This document shows positions 26,274 through 36,466 of a DNA stretch of 64,000 nucleotides, one piece after another. A program made the position numbers and the translations under genes. Within the stretch, counting starts at the first letter, position 1. The number at the start of each line of letters is the position of its first letter. The stretch is from Butyricimonas faecihominis. GTDB lineage: Bacteria; Bacteroidota; Bacteroidia; Bacteroidales; Marinifilaceae. The notes under the pieces are model-generated. The model had not been told where the DNA came from and made no database searches. It worked only from the letters and a program-made list of their open reading frames with translations. Location of the stretch: contig NZ_AP028155.1 of assembly GCF_033096445.1 (NCBI RefSeq), positions 2,361,880 through 2,425,879 on the forward strand. Direction: 5' to 3'.

Positions 26274-26825
26274 ATGACAGAAGAAATCATTATAGCAGGA
26301 TTCGGTGGACAAGGAGTTCTTTCTATGGGAAAGATTCTTGCTTACTCCGGAATTATGCAAGATCAGGAAGTTGCTTGGATGCCTTCTTACGGTCCTGAAA
26401 TGCGTGGTGGTACTGCCAACGTGACCGTTATCCTGAGCGACGAGCGTATCAGCTCCCCGATCTTAACGAAATACGATACCGCTATCGTCTTGAACCAACA
26501 ATCTATGGACAAGTTCGAAAGCATGGTAAAACCGGGTGGTACCTTAATCTATGACCCGAACGGTATCACTCACGAACCGACGAGAAAAGACATCAATATC
26601 TACAAGATCGAGGGAACCGCCATTGCCGCAGAGCAAGGAAACCCGAAAGTGTTCAACATGATCGTTCTTGGTGGATTCTTGAAGGTAAAACCGATCGTGA
26701 AACTTGACAACGTGGAAAAAGGTTTGCAAAAATCTTTACCCCCTCGTCATCACAAGATGATCCCGATGAACATCGAGGCCATCCAGACCGGAATGAAAAG
26801 CGTTGAAGTTGTTAACCAACTATAA
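26274..26825 (+). CDS. 2-oxoacid:ferredoxin oxidoreductase, gamma subunit
   Basis: 183 residues. IIIAGFGGQGVLSMGKILAYSG is the GFGGQG motif of the gamma domain, followed by SYGPEMRGGTANVTVI, also conserved. It contributes to CoA binding and subunit contacts. It is separated from the beta gene by a repeat element yet keeps the same strand and order, and ends at a strong terminator. Confidence 0.92.
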   Translation: MTEEIIIAGFGGQGVLSMGKILAYSGIMQDQEVAWMPSYGPEMRGGTANVTVILSDERISSPILTKYDTAIVLNQQSMDKFESMVKPGGTLIYDPNGITHEPTRKDINIYKIEGTAIAAEQGNPKVFNMIVLGGFLKVKPIVKLDNVEKGLQKSLPPRHHKMIPMNIEAIQTGMKSVEVVNQL

Positions 26826-26830
26826 AAGTA

Positions 26831-26858
26831 AATAACCCCGCCTTCCGGCGGGGTTATT
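26831..26858. terminator. Bidirectional terminator
   Basis: A perfect 12-bp stem (AATAACCCCGCC and its complement) with a TTCC loop lies between the converging gamma-subunit gene and thioredoxin-family gene. T-rich tracts follow on both sides. Confidence 0.85.
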
Positions 26859-26861
26859 TGT

Positions 26862-29039
26862 TTATTTACCCAGCACTTTCTTTAGAATCTCCCCCGCATC
26901 AACCATTCCCCCGACCATTCGTGATACCACGACACCATTGGGATCAATCAATACCTTCGTTGGAAACGAGGAAATATTAAATAAACGTACCACGTCATAC
27001 TCGTCCCGTCCCTCGTTATTCAATATTTGAGTCCACGTCATTCCATCCTCTTTAACTGCCGTCTTCCAAAGCTTCCGGGCCTCGTTTAAATCTTTCACGT
27101 TCTCTTGCGCCACGTTAATAAAAACGACCTGTTTCTTGTACTTTTCATACAACTCTTTCAAATGAGGATGCGATGCCCGGCAAGGTCCGCACCAGCTTCC
27201 CCAGAAATCCAGCAACACGTACTTTCCCCGTAACTTTTCAAGAGACACCGTTTTCCCATTCATATCTTTCTTCACGAAATTCTTTGCCGATTGCCCCGTT
27301 CTCGAATCCTTACTCCGCTCCAGACGCTGCGCAATCACCCGCCCGTAGGGACTTACTTTCAAGTTTGCGGGGAAACGGTTATAAATATCTTCGGCCTCGT
27401 TCTCGTCAAACCAGATGTAATGTTCCCACAACTCCATCACCGAGATAAAACTATTCGGATTCTCCCGGATAAATGCCATGACCCGACGTTTCCCCGCATC
27501 CCATGACGCTTGGAACTCGTCCGGGTAATCCCGAATATCACCACCACGAATAATATTATCCATCACCAGTTGGTTATAATCCCGCTCGTCTGCCTCCAAC
27601 AGATCATAATTCAGACGAACAAAATCATGAGAAATCGATCCGCCTCTTTGCCATTCCAACTCGGCAACCTTCCCTTTCTCCGCGTTAACCTTCACCACGG
27701 CAGCCTCTCCCGGAACAACGATAAAGTTAAAATGAGGATAATAATCATTCCCTCTTGCCGTGGGACAAGCTAGTTCTTCACACAACAAACGTACACTCGC
27801 GGCCACCGTGTCCCGTCCCGCAAGGCTAATATCTATCATGTGATTATCGAACTCGTAATCTTCCCGTTCAAACTTTCCACGCAAGAAGTAAGAAACCGTC
27901 ACTTTCCCTTTTTTCACCCCATCTATAGAGGCCCGCAGGCGGTATTCCTTCTTTCCCTCAAGATTCAACAGCGTCATGTAAAGCACTCGCCGATTCGTAT
28001 TTTCAAACTCATCCAAATGATCCCGGAGTAACCCGGCCGCCAAAGTCTTTATAGTGTCATTCTCTTCTTGCAAGGCCCCCAAACTAAGCAATATGGAAAA
28101 ACGATCCTTGGATTCCAGCGAGGCAAATTTTTCCCGGCAAATATCCAAATAAGCCTTCAAATCGCCTCCCCAACGAACCCTCGCGATCTCATCCAGTTCA
28201 GACATACAACCGGGATTCGCCAAAGCGGCCTTCTGAATCTTTGTTTCCAAATCCTGCAAAGCCTTTAAGTTTTCTCCCGTATCCGGGACTCCCTTCGCCA
28301 TCACGAAAGGGATCATCTCTTGCCGTAGCCAATTATACAACAAAGGCTCGACAACCTCTTTTCCGTTTACCTTGATAAAACGATCTTTGTTGGCAAACAT
28401 ATAATCCGCTTTCGGGTCTTTATAATTCAACGTGTAGCGATCATAAAGAAAGAAGTTTTCCGGTTTCACTCTCTTCTTATCCGATAGTTTATCAAAATAC
28501 TCTTGCACGACCTTTCCCCCGATCTCCCCGTTTCCCGATTCCATTTGCAACAGGGCATACTCGTTCACCAATTCCGGGGTGCGTTCCCCCTTCTCGTAAC
28601 GACGAGTCAAACCTTCGGGCGACCACTTGGGATCAATTCCTTTCCTAATCTTGTCGACAAACTCATCCGCCGGACGGGCTCCTGCCGTCCGATAAACCTC
28701 TGTCCCATCCGCCCGTAACACCACGAATGTCGGGTAAGCCTTCACTTGATACTTCTTAGCTAACTCCACCCCTTCTCCCTTCTCTGCATCCACTTTCAGA
28801 TTCACAAACGTCCGGTTAAAATACTCGCCGACCTGATCTTGGGTAAATACCTCCGAAGACATCATCTTACACGGTCCGCACCACGTCGTGTAGAAGTCAA
28901 TGAATATCATCTTCTTCTCTTTCTCCGCAACAGCCTGCGCCTCCTTCATCGTCAACGACTTAAAATCAACTCCTTGAGCAAAAGATGACAGCGGTAAAAT
29001 TACCGCTATCATCCAGAATAATATTAAATTTATCTTCAT
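26862..29039 (-). CDS. Secreted protein with two thioredoxin domains
   Basis: 725 residues. After a signal peptide (MKINLILFWMIAVILPLSSFAQG) comes an N-terminal thioredoxin domain with TTWCGPCKMMSSEVF near residue 51. A long helical middle part follows, then a beta-rich DUF4369-like part. The C-terminus is a TlpA/redoxin-type domain with GSWCGPCRASHPHLKEL near residue 615. Both CGPC sites are intact, so it can reduce or exchange disulfides in the periplasm. It is the last gene of the SusCD operon, two bases after the PKD-like lipoprotein gene. A role in handling disulfide-containing substrate imported by SusCD is an inference. Confidence 0.82.
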   Translation of the reverse strand: MKINLILFWMIAVILPLSSFAQGVDFKSLTMKEAQAVAEKEKKMIFIDFYTTWCGPCKMMSSEVFTQDQVGEYFNRTFVNLKVDAEKGEGVELAKKYQVKAYPTFVVLRADGTEVYRTAGARPADEFVDKIRKGIDPKWSPEGLTRRYEKGERTPELVNEYALLQMESGNGEIGGKVVQEYFDKLSDKKRVKPENFFLYDRYTLNYKDPKADYMFANKDRFIKVNGKEVVEPLLYNWLRQEMIPFVMAKGVPDTGENLKALQDLETKIQKAALANPGCMSELDEIARVRWGGDLKAYLDICREKFASLESKDRFSILLSLGALQEENDTIKTLAAGLLRDHLDEFENTNRRVLYMTLLNLEGKKEYRLRASIDGVKKGKVTVSYFLRGKFEREDYEFDNHMIDISLAGRDTVAASVRLLCEELACPTARGNDYYPHFNFIVVPGEAAVVKVNAEKGKVAELEWQRGGSISHDFVRLNYDLLEADERDYNQLVMDNIIRGGDIRDYPDEFQASWDAGKRRVMAFIRENPNSFISVMELWEHYIWFDENEAEDIYNRFPANLKVSPYGRVIAQRLERSKDSRTGQSAKNFVKKDMNGKTVSLEKLRGKYVLLDFWGSWCGPCRASHPHLKELYEKYKKQVVFINVAQENVKDLNEARKLWKTAVKEDGMTWTQILNNEGRDEYDVVRLFNISSFPTKVLIDPNGVVVSRMVGGMVDAGEILKKVLGK

Positions 29040-29041
29040 AT

Positions 29042-30595
29042 TTATTGTGCACTATTTTTCCACTCCATGTCCTTCACTTTCACTAACCCTGTCCAGTAAC
29101 ATCTTTCATCCGGTTTCAACTCAAACTTATTTTGATCGGTTCCCAGCACATATTTTTGTAACGTTCCTCCCGTCGTACTGTTATAAGTTGCAATATAAAG
29201 ATCATTATAATCTCCATATCCCGATTTCACATCAAACTTCATCATCGAAACTTCATCCGGTAAATCCATGGAATACAACTTCTCGTAGCCTACTTTATAA
29301 TCATAAGCATACAGGGTCTTTCCCACTACATATAAAAGGAGCGAACGATTGGATGCAAAAGCATAAAATTCAGCTTTATCAATATCCGTGGCAAGCGAAC
29401 TCTTTACCTCGTAACCCGCACGTTTTTGTGCAGAACTACCGTAAGCATAGAACTTATAGATGAAGTACTTGCCCGTTCCCGCATCCTTCATCAACGTGAA
29501 CGAATTTCCCCGGCTACCACCTTCCGTGTCCATCGTGTTCTCCCCGTAAACCAAAGTCCGTCCTTCCGGCTGAATCCACGGGAACGCCTCACCACTATTA
29601 TCAAGCAATGCCGTTGAGGTCGAACCGGAAGACGTGAATCTCAAGAAACGGCCATTGTCCGTATCATAAAGTACTCCCCCGGAAACATACCCTAAAGAGG
29701 CAAAGATGTACGGATAAGCCTTAAACAACTTTTCTGGAGCATCAGCCGTACGGTTCAAAGGATTAGCATAGTCACCACCACTCAAAAGGGATGATATATT
29801 AAACACGAAACCTTCAGCACAAGCCACCGATCTACTTGTGTTCATCGAACCTCCCGTTCTTTGGGAGAGCAAATGTACCGGATTCAATTGCTCCGGAATA
29901 TCAAGATACGAGTAAACCATCATTTCGAAAACATTCGTCAGCTCTCCCTCAAAGGTTGATGTATTCACGTAATAAGAACGGTCTTCCGTGGCAATCCACA
30001 ACTTCTCGTAAGGAGCCAAGTAACTCGCATATGGACTTCCCGTGTACATGATACTTTTCGGACCTTTCAGCCTAGGCAATCCGTTATTTGACAGCAAATT
30101 ATTTATCACGATCGTATCATTCGGCATGGCAATCATATCGACATTTACATATCCTTCGGCATCTTCACCAATCAATAACCACCCCAATCCGACTTCTGTC
30201 CGAACTGTGAGCGAGGTGTAGTTCATCCATAACAATCCGGTCTGCTTATCCCTCACTTTCAAATACAGGGTATAAGTTCCTGGCTCCAACTCCACGAAGT
30301 ATTTCAAGTTGCGTTCCGTACCGATCACCTCACGGGTCTCTTCGGAACCCGAAATTCCCGATACCACGATCCACTCGTAACCATAACGATCCAAATTCAA
30401 ACTATCCTGCGTGAACTTTAGTTCCGGTGTAATTTTCAACGTGTCCTTTTTGAATATCAGGTTATACGATGTCCCTAGGCCATCCACCTCAACCTCGTTC
30501 ACGTCCTTGTAGTCGTAAGACCCCTTGTCATCATAACAGGCCACCGACAAACAGATGAACACGCTTGTTAAAAAGAATACTATATTTCGTTTCAT
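29042..30595 (-). CDS. PKD-like family lipoprotein
   Basis: About 517 residues from the ATG at 30595 (MKRNIVFFLTSVFICL). The lipobox LSVAC sits near residue 20, so it is probably surface-exposed. The N-terminal part (DLDRYGYEWIVVSG, then YTLYLKVRDKQTGLLWM) resembles a PKD-type Ig fold. The rest looks like beta-propeller repeats (YEKLYSMDLPDEVSMMKFD). Such lipoproteins are common partners of SusCD in Odoribacteraceae and Bacteroides loci, possibly as surface ligand-binding proteins. The frame extends to 30619, but those residues do not look like a signal peptide. Confidence 0.78.
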   Translation of the reverse strand: MKRNIVFFLTSVFICLSVACYDDKGSYDYKDVNEVEVDGLGTSYNLIFKKDTLKITPELKFTQDSLNLDRYGYEWIVVSGISGSEETREVIGTERNLKYFVELEPGTYTLYLKVRDKQTGLLWMNYTSLTVRTEVGLGWLLIGEDAEGYVNVDMIAMPNDTIVINNLLSNNGLPRLKGPKSIMYTGSPYASYLAPYEKLWIATEDRSYYVNTSTFEGELTNVFEMMVYSYLDIPEQLNPVHLLSQRTGGSMNTSRSVACAEGFVFNISSLLSGGDYANPLNRTADAPEKLFKAYPYIFASLGYVSGGVLYDTDNGRFLRFTSSGSTSTALLDNSGEAFPWIQPEGRTLVYGENTMDTEGGSRGNSFTLMKDAGTGKYFIYKFYAYGSSAQKRAGYEVKSSLATDIDKAEFYAFASNRSLLLYVVGKTLYAYDYKVGYEKLYSMDLPDEVSMMKFDVKSGYGDYNDLYIATYNSTTGGTLQKYVLGTDQNKFELKPDERCYWTGLVKVKDMEWKNSAQ

Positions 30596-30622
30596 AATTA
30601 TCAGATTTACATTGTTCAACCA

Positions 30623-31489
30623 TTATTGTTCCGGAATCCAAGGTTGTCCCACGACCGTTTTCCACGATACCCCCATGAACCACATGGCACGTCCGTCATC
30701 CTCCAGCACGGGAGTTCCCTTGTCGTAAAGATCCTGCAAATAATTCACGAAATAATCCTTTATCATCGTCCGCTTCGCATTAGGCATCGTAGCCTCCGAT
30801 TCGAAATCTTCATAAGTCAAATTAAATTTCTCACACATCAACTCATACTTCTTTCTCGTGAAAGCTCCCCATAAACCTCCTTCTGCCTCTCCTACAGCGT
30901 AATCTTTTGCCGGAATCCAACGAGCCGGACGTACAAGAAAATCATTCATGGTAACCTTATGCATGGACGCATCAAAATCATTGCCCCCGTCGCTGGACCA
31001 CAAACCATCAAGTTTCCCCCATTGGTTAATTCCAATTCCAAAATCATCAGTAGGTTCCAACTTCAACCCCAACACACGTTCTTCCGTTTGGATACTCACA
31101 TCCCGTTTCAAACGAACCATCACATCGGCATAATGAACTCCTGCCTTCACCACTTGGAACTCGTCAAAAGGCTCGTAATTTACACCTTCCACGGCGGTAG
31201 TTGAATCTTTGTCCACAACTACCCGGAAAGTCCTATCGTAATCCTTTATCCTCCCGGTGGTCATCACCCGCAATTTAACATCGTAATAATCACCCGAAAC
31301 ATTCGCAAATGCCACCGGGGTAGAAGAATGGCTGGCCCAAATCGTAGTATCACCGTGTGCCGCACCGTATTGCACGTAAAAATAAACGCCTTCCTGCCCG
31401 TCATAGTCTTTAACCTCTTTTTCACAACTCGCCACGCAAAAAGCCATCCAGACGAGAGCGATCATATATAATATCTTTTTCATAGCCAT
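30623..31489 (-). CDS. DUF4843 domain lipoprotein
   Basis: 288 residues. The signal sequence is followed by lipobox FCVASC. The domain then begins with GVYFYVQYGAAHGDTTIWASH and continues DRTFRVVVDKDSTTAVEGVNYEPF, a calx-beta-like pattern seen in DUF4843. Function unknown; it is linked with SusCD loci. It may start at 31489 or at the ATG two codons later. It begins three bases after the SusD stop. Confidence 0.82.
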   Translation of the reverse strand: MAMKKILYMIALVWMAFCVASCEKEVKDYDGQEGVYFYVQYGAAHGDTTIWASHSSTPVAFANVSGDYYDVKLRVMTTGRIKDYDRTFRVVVDKDSTTAVEGVNYEPFDEFQVVKAGVHYADVMVRLKRDVSIQTEERVLGLKLEPTDDFGIGINQWGKLDGLWSSDGGNDFDASMHKVTMNDFLVRPARWIPAKDYAVGEAEGGLWGAFTRKKYELMCEKFNLTYEDFESEATMPNAKRTMIKDYFVNYLQDLYDKGTPVLEDDGRAMWFMGVSWKTVVGQPWIPEQ

Positions 31490-31492
31490 AAC

Positions 31493-33001
31493 TTATTCTT
31501 GTGAAACATTATCCTGTGACTCTGCCCGTTGGCTCGTTTCGCTGTCCGGCAACGGGAACACGTAATCTGTTAATTGCACGTTCATCGTGCCACTCGCTGT
31601 TGCCCCGTCAGGGATCGTCTGCAACCCGTTCCGTTTGTAATAGAAGAATAGCTGACCTTCTCCTACAAATTCTCTCACGTATTCAGCCCGAATCAAACTC
31701 TTCATCTCTTCTGCAGTGGATGCGCTCTGATTCACGCAATTTCGGGAAAAACGTAACGGATTAAAATACTTCTCAAGAGCCGTCGGAACATCCGTCTCAC
31801 ACTCCGCCGCGATCAGGTATAACTCGCTGACACGCACTAACGGGATCATATAGCGATAATGATACGCCGAATCTGCCTCCGTTTCGTCGATATATTTATT
31901 CAAATAAGTTACCTCCTTACTATTGGATATAGTAGATGCCCACATCCGGTAGCGATAATCATCCTTATCGTCGTATGTCGTATTTACCCGCCCCGACGTG
32001 AGATTCCCGGTCATGGTCAATATTTTAACCACGGACAAAGTGGGATCAAAGAACTCCTTATATACCTTACTCTCGCGAGAAGTATTATAGAGCGAGAACA
32101 GCACCTCCGGGGAGAACACCCCGTCCGGCAAATTCTTCGCCATGTAGTCGGCATCAACCAACGGGAATAAAGGTTTATCCTCGTTACTCACCTTCTCGAT
32201 CACGGTCCGGGCGCATTCTCCAGCCCTCTGCGTGTTTCCCATCCATAAATAAGCCCTCGCCATCAGAGCGTTCACGGCAAAGTAGTTCATCCGGTATTGT
32301 CTATAATACAAATCACTGGAATTCATCCCCGGATCATAATTTCTCGGTCCGTCCGTGATCACCGGATCCACCGTTGAAAGTAAAGAAGATGCCGATTCCA
32401 GATCCTTGATAATGTAATACATCACGCTATCAGCCGATAACAAAGGCTGCACCACCCGGTCCGCCCGGGTCATGTAAGGAATACATTTCACTCCTTTATT
32501 CTCCTCCGTGTAAATAGGTCCGAACATACGTAACAAATCAAGGTGCATCATGGCCCGCAGTCCAAGAGCTTCCCCCTTGATCAGACGATAATATTGATCC
32601 GGCAAAACAGCGTTCCCTTCCCCGCAATGTTCAAGAATCGCGTTGCAATTCGCGATCATCGAGTACAACCCGGACCAAACCTTATCCAAGGTACTCTTGA
32701 AATCCTTCTGCGCGTACGAATAGTTGGCATAAACCGAGTAGTTATGCTCTTGGAATTTACAGTTATAATATTGTGCCATCACGTCAATCATTCCCATTGA
32801 CAAATTGGCCCCGTACAAACTCGGGGTATTCATTTCCGAATACACGCCATTCAAAGCTGCAAGAAAACCTTCCCTGTCTTTGAACAAAGAATTATCCATT
32901 ATTCTATCGTCAGGGTCAACTTCCAACCATGAATTACAGGACACGAATAACAGCATCACGCTTGCAATCAGTCCTAATTTTATATTTCTAATCATATTCA
33001 T
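31493..33001 (-). CDS. RagB/SusD family nutrient-uptake lipoprotein
   Basis: 502 residues. After a signal peptide with lipobox LLFVSC the sequence reads NSWLEVDPDDRIMDNSLFKDREGFLAALNGVYSEM, the typical SusD N-terminus. TPR-like helices and the C-terminal VSELYLIAAECE followed by REFVGEGQLFFYYKRNG (normally RxEFxGEGxRxxDL-like) confirm the family. SusD is the lid over its SusC barrel and binds the nutrient at the cell surface. The ligand is unknown. Confidence 0.93.
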   Translation of the reverse strand: MNMIRNIKLGLIASVMLLFVSCNSWLEVDPDDRIMDNSLFKDREGFLAALNGVYSEMNTPSLYGANLSMGMIDVMAQYYNCKFQEHNYSVYANYSYAQKDFKSTLDKVWSGLYSMIANCNAILEHCGEGNAVLPDQYYRLIKGEALGLRAMMHLDLLRMFGPIYTEENKGVKCIPYMTRADRVVQPLLSADSVMYYIIKDLESASSLLSTVDPVITDGPRNYDPGMNSSDLYYRQYRMNYFAVNALMARAYLWMGNTQRAGECARTVIEKVSNEDKPLFPLVDADYMAKNLPDGVFSPEVLFSLYNTSRESKVYKEFFDPTLSVVKILTMTGNLTSGRVNTTYDDKDDYRYRMWASTISNSKEVTYLNKYIDETEADSAYHYRYMIPLVRVSELYLIAAECETDVPTALEKYFNPLRFSRNCVNQSASTAEEMKSLIRAEYVREFVGEGQLFFYYKRNGLQTIPDGATASGTMNVQLTDYVFPLPDSETSQRAESQDNVSQE

Positions 33002-33021
33002 AAACTAATGCCTTTAAGTCA

Positions 33022-36000
33022 TTAAAACGTTAATCCCAGAGAAAATGCCACCGTGCGAGCAAACGGGTAATCCAATCCACGTTCATTCTTCACCGTGGAT
33101 ATACGGAAAATATCATTCATATAGCCCCGGATCGTCATCGATGAGGCCCCGATATGATGTAACCATCTAGCCTGAGTTTCATATCCCAAAGAGATGGATT
33201 CCCCGCTCAGCGTATTTTCGTCGGCAACGAAACGAGAAGACATCGGGGTCTTTTCCGTCAACGAAATAGCCTTATACTTGCTCACGTCTCCCGGTTTCTG
33301 CCAACGATCGTATAGCGCCCGTTTGTCCTGATTGTATTGCAAGGCATTCTGCGAAATATTCTCCACCTTATTATACAACGTGGACAAGAATATCTGGCCT
33401 CCCAAGCGATAGCGCAAATTGACAGATGCCGTAAATCCCTTGTAATAGAAAGAAGTACCGATAACTCCCTCGACCTTCGGGTCCGAGTTCCCGACAACTA
33501 CCTCATCGGCATAGTCATGCACGAACGTTTGCGTGCCATCCTTCTTGATGAAGATCTCCCGTCCTGAGGCCGGATCAATTCCCGCGGAACGTACTGCCCA
33601 CAAATCGGAAGGACTTCCCCCGTCATAATATCTTACTAAATTAGAACTTCTGTTATCCGAATTAAACTTATCCAGTGCATTCCCGATATTCCGGTATTCA
33701 TACGTGATATGACGAGCGTTGAAATTAAAGTTCCAACTTATGCCCTCTCTTTGCAGGATCATATAATTCAACGTGGCCGTCACCCCTTGAGAAACCTGTT
33801 TACCCAGATTCATGGGTACGGTAGAGGTTCCCGTGGAAGTCGGGGTCTGGACGTAAACCAGTAACGGGTCGGTGTTCTTAAAGAAATAATCGACGGTGAT
33901 CTTCAAATGATTATTCAGAAAAGCCAAGTCGATACCATAGTTCTGATCAATCGTTTTCTGCCAGTCCAAGTTGTTATTTCCCCAAGTCGAAACAATCGCA
34001 CTAACCCCAAAAGGATTCGGGAAATCGGTCGCATACTTGTACACATTCATGGAAATATAGGCATCAAAATTCTGGTTACCGGGATTACCGACAGAGAAGC
34101 GCAGTTTCAAATAATTCAACCAGTTCTGATTCTGAAAAAACCTTTCCTTGTGAACATTCCATCCGATTCCGACCGCCCATGTCGTTGTGAATTGCTGGGA
34201 CAAACCGAACACGGAAGAACCGTCCGAACGAAGATTTACATCCAACAGGTACCGATCGTCATAAGCATAACCCGCATTCAGGTAATAACTAACGGAACGT
34301 TTCTCGCTCGTGGAGTAAGAAGGTTTTGCCCCACTAGGATAACCCGTTGAAAACGACGGATTCGAATAACGGTCATCGATAAAACCGATCGTCTCGTAAC
34401 CACTGGTTTGCAATTTACTAGAGGCCAAACGAATTCCACCCACGGCATTCACCATGTGTACTTCATTAAACAACTTGGCATACGTCACGTTAAAATCCCC
34501 GTCATAACTTAAATTCTCTTCCCTCGTTTCCCGATAAGAGCCTCGTTCGGTTGATGCAGCTTCCGCAAAATCCGATGACTTGGGTGATTTAAAAATTTCG
34601 CCTTGAGCCGATGACTTTGAAATACTGAAACGTCCCTTTGCCCGCAAACCGTCCATCACCTGCCAGTCAATCTCGAAATTATTCCTGAAACCAAAAGAAG
34701 TGGTCTCGTCAAAACTTCCTTGATTCATATCAAACAACGGGTTATATGTATTTAAATCCTTCAAGTAAGTCGGAGAATCAGAATCCGAATCCCAATACTG
34801 TTCCAGCACCTGTTCCACCACACCGAACTCGTTCTTTTTCCGGTGGTAAGGATTGGATTGGGAGAATTTCGAGAAAGCCACCTTCTCCCGGGAAGACATC
34901 GTGTAATCCAAGTTCAAGTAATTCTTGAAAGACAACGTTTTATACCGATATAGCAACTGCACGTTACCATTTATCACATCCCGGTCGGAACCTTTCATCA
35001 CACCTTGCGTCTTATTATAACTGAATCCCAAACCGTAACGCATCCGGTCGTCTCCACCTTCGGCAAAAAGATTATGACTGTGGGAAACAGCAAAACGCAA
35101 AGGCTCGCTCATCCAGTAAGTGTCTACCCCTCTGGTAACCTCCGCCAAACGCTGGTAGTACAACCGTTGTTTACTCTCCGATTCAACTTCTCCATTCTCA
35201 TCCAAATCGCCATAATAACCGGCCAATCGCTCAAACTCCAACTTTTCGGACGAATTCATCAAGTTATAATCCGACAAATCGGCAAAAGAAAGATTCATAT
35301 TCCCGCTATATGACAACCTCAACGTTCCCGGAGCCGGAGCCTTCGTCTCGACCACAACCACCCCGTTAGCCGCCTTCGAACCATAAATAGCCGTGGCCGC
35401 CGCATCTTTCAAGACCGTGATGTTCTGCACCCGATCCATGCTCAGATCACTAATCGTCTGTAACGTTGTTTCGAACCCGTCCAAAATGAACAAGGGTTGA
35501 TTCGGGTCTATCTCGTACTCCTGTGTCAAGCCGATCACGCTGGTCTTACCTCGCACATTAATATCCGGCAAGCGGTTCGGGTCCGATCCGAACTGATTGT
35601 TCTCCATGATGGCAAAAGAAGGGTCCATCGTCTTCAGACTCTGCAACACGTTCGTGTTACCGATGGTTTTCAATTCCTTAGCCGTATAGGTTGTCGATGA
35701 TCCTGTAAAACTCTCTTTTTTACGAGAATAGATACCCGTAACCACCACCTCATCCATCTCCTGCACGTCATCTTTCAAAACAATGGTCCACTCTCCTTTC
35801 GGGATGCTCTTATAAGGAATTGTTTGAGATACCATCCCGATAAACGAGAACACCAGTTCGGCATTCGTCGTGTCGGTGACCACGATCGAAAAATCACCCT
35901 CAACCCCGGTTGTTACCCCCAAGGTCGTACCCTTTATCAAAACAGTAACCCCCGGCAGGGCTTGTCTTTTCTCGTCCACCACTTTTCCTTTCACGGTCAC

Positions 36001-36387
36001 GGGCTTTTTCTCCGTCTCGCGAACCGATTGTTCCGTCTTCGCCTTGATCACAACTATATTATCCTCGATATAAAAATCAAGAGATGTCCCTTCCAAGCAT
36101 TTCGCCAGAATCTGCCTTATATCAGAAGACGTAACATTCACGGAAATCTTCCCCACGTTCTTCACCACTTGATCATTGTACACGAAGGTGTACCCCATTT
36201 TCTGTTTAATTTCGTTAAAAGCAACTTGTAATTCCACGTTGTCCAGTTTGATCGTCGTTCGTTGACCCAGCGCCGTGGCCGTAAACGAGACAAACGTCAT
36301 CAACAGGCACAACATTGTCAGCCTCATCATCAACAAAAAATTCCCATGGGCTCGCCTAAAAAACCCACTCGTTCTGATTTTTTTCAT
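33022..36387 (-). CDS. SusC/RagA family TonB-linked outer-membrane transporter with STN domain
   Basis: 1121 residues. After a signal peptide, residues about 45-115 form an STN (secretin/TonB N-terminal) domain (VELQVAFNEIKQKMGYTFVYN). A carboxypeptidase-like beta-sandwich follows (GKVVDEKRQALPGVTVLIKGT). Then come the plug with MDEVVVTGIYSRKKESFTG and VLKDAAATAIYGSKAANGVVVV, and a C-terminal beta-barrel. An STN domain usually contacts an anti-sigma factor, and a FecI/FecR pair lies just upstream, so substrate-induced signalling across the envelope is expected. Confidence 0.95.
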   Translation of the reverse strand: MKKIRTSGFFRRAHGNFLLMMRLTMLCLLMTFVSFTATALGQRTTIKLDNVELQVAFNEIKQKMGYTFVYNDQVVKNVGKISVNVTSSDIRQILAKCLEGTSLDFYIEDNIVVIKAKTEQSVRETEKKPVTVKGKVVDEKRQALPGVTVLIKGTTLGVTTGVEGDFSIVVTDTTNAELVFSFIGMVSQTIPYKSIPKGEWTIVLKDDVQEMDEVVVTGIYSRKKESFTGSSTTYTAKELKTIGNTNVLQSLKTMDPSFAIMENNQFGSDPNRLPDINVRGKTSVIGLTQEYEIDPNQPLFILDGFETTLQTISDLSMDRVQNITVLKDAAATAIYGSKAANGVVVVETKAPAPGTLRLSYSGNMNLSFADLSDYNLMNSSEKLEFERLAGYYGDLDENGEVESESKQRLYYQRLAEVTRGVDTYWMSEPLRFAVSHSHNLFAEGGDDRMRYGLGFSYNKTQGVMKGSDRDVINGNVQLLYRYKTLSFKNYLNLDYTMSSREKVAFSKFSQSNPYHRKKNEFGVVEQVLEQYWDSDSDSPTYLKDLNTYNPLFDMNQGSFDETTSFGFRNNFEIDWQVMDGLRAKGRFSISKSSAQGEIFKSPKSSDFAEAASTERGSYRETREENLSYDGDFNVTYAKLFNEVHMVNAVGGIRLASSKLQTSGYETIGFIDDRYSNPSFSTGYPSGAKPSYSTSEKRSVSYYLNAGYAYDDRYLLDVNLRSDGSSVFGLSQQFTTTWAVGIGWNVHKERFFQNQNWLNYLKLRFSVGNPGNQNFDAYISMNVYKYATDFPNPFGVSAIVSTWGNNNLDWQKTIDQNYGIDLAFLNNHLKITVDYFFKNTDPLLVYVQTPTSTGTSTVPMNLGKQVSQGVTATLNYMILQREGISWNFNFNARHITYEYRNIGNALDKFNSDNRSSNLVRYYDGGSPSDLWAVRSAGIDPASGREIFIKKDGTQTFVHDYADEVVVGNSDPKVEGVIGTSFYYKGFTASVNLRYRLGGQIFLSTLYNKVENISQNALQYNQDKRALYDRWQKPGDVSKYKAISLTEKTPMSSRFVADENTLSGESISLGYETQARWLHHIGASSMTIRGYMNDIFRISTVKNERGLDYPFARTVAFSLGLTF

Positions 36388-36466
36388 AACTTTGTAACAT
36401 TAAAATTTTACATTGTGCCTCAGGCACCTTACTTAAAACGGGGGATGGTCCAGATCTCCCGTTTTT

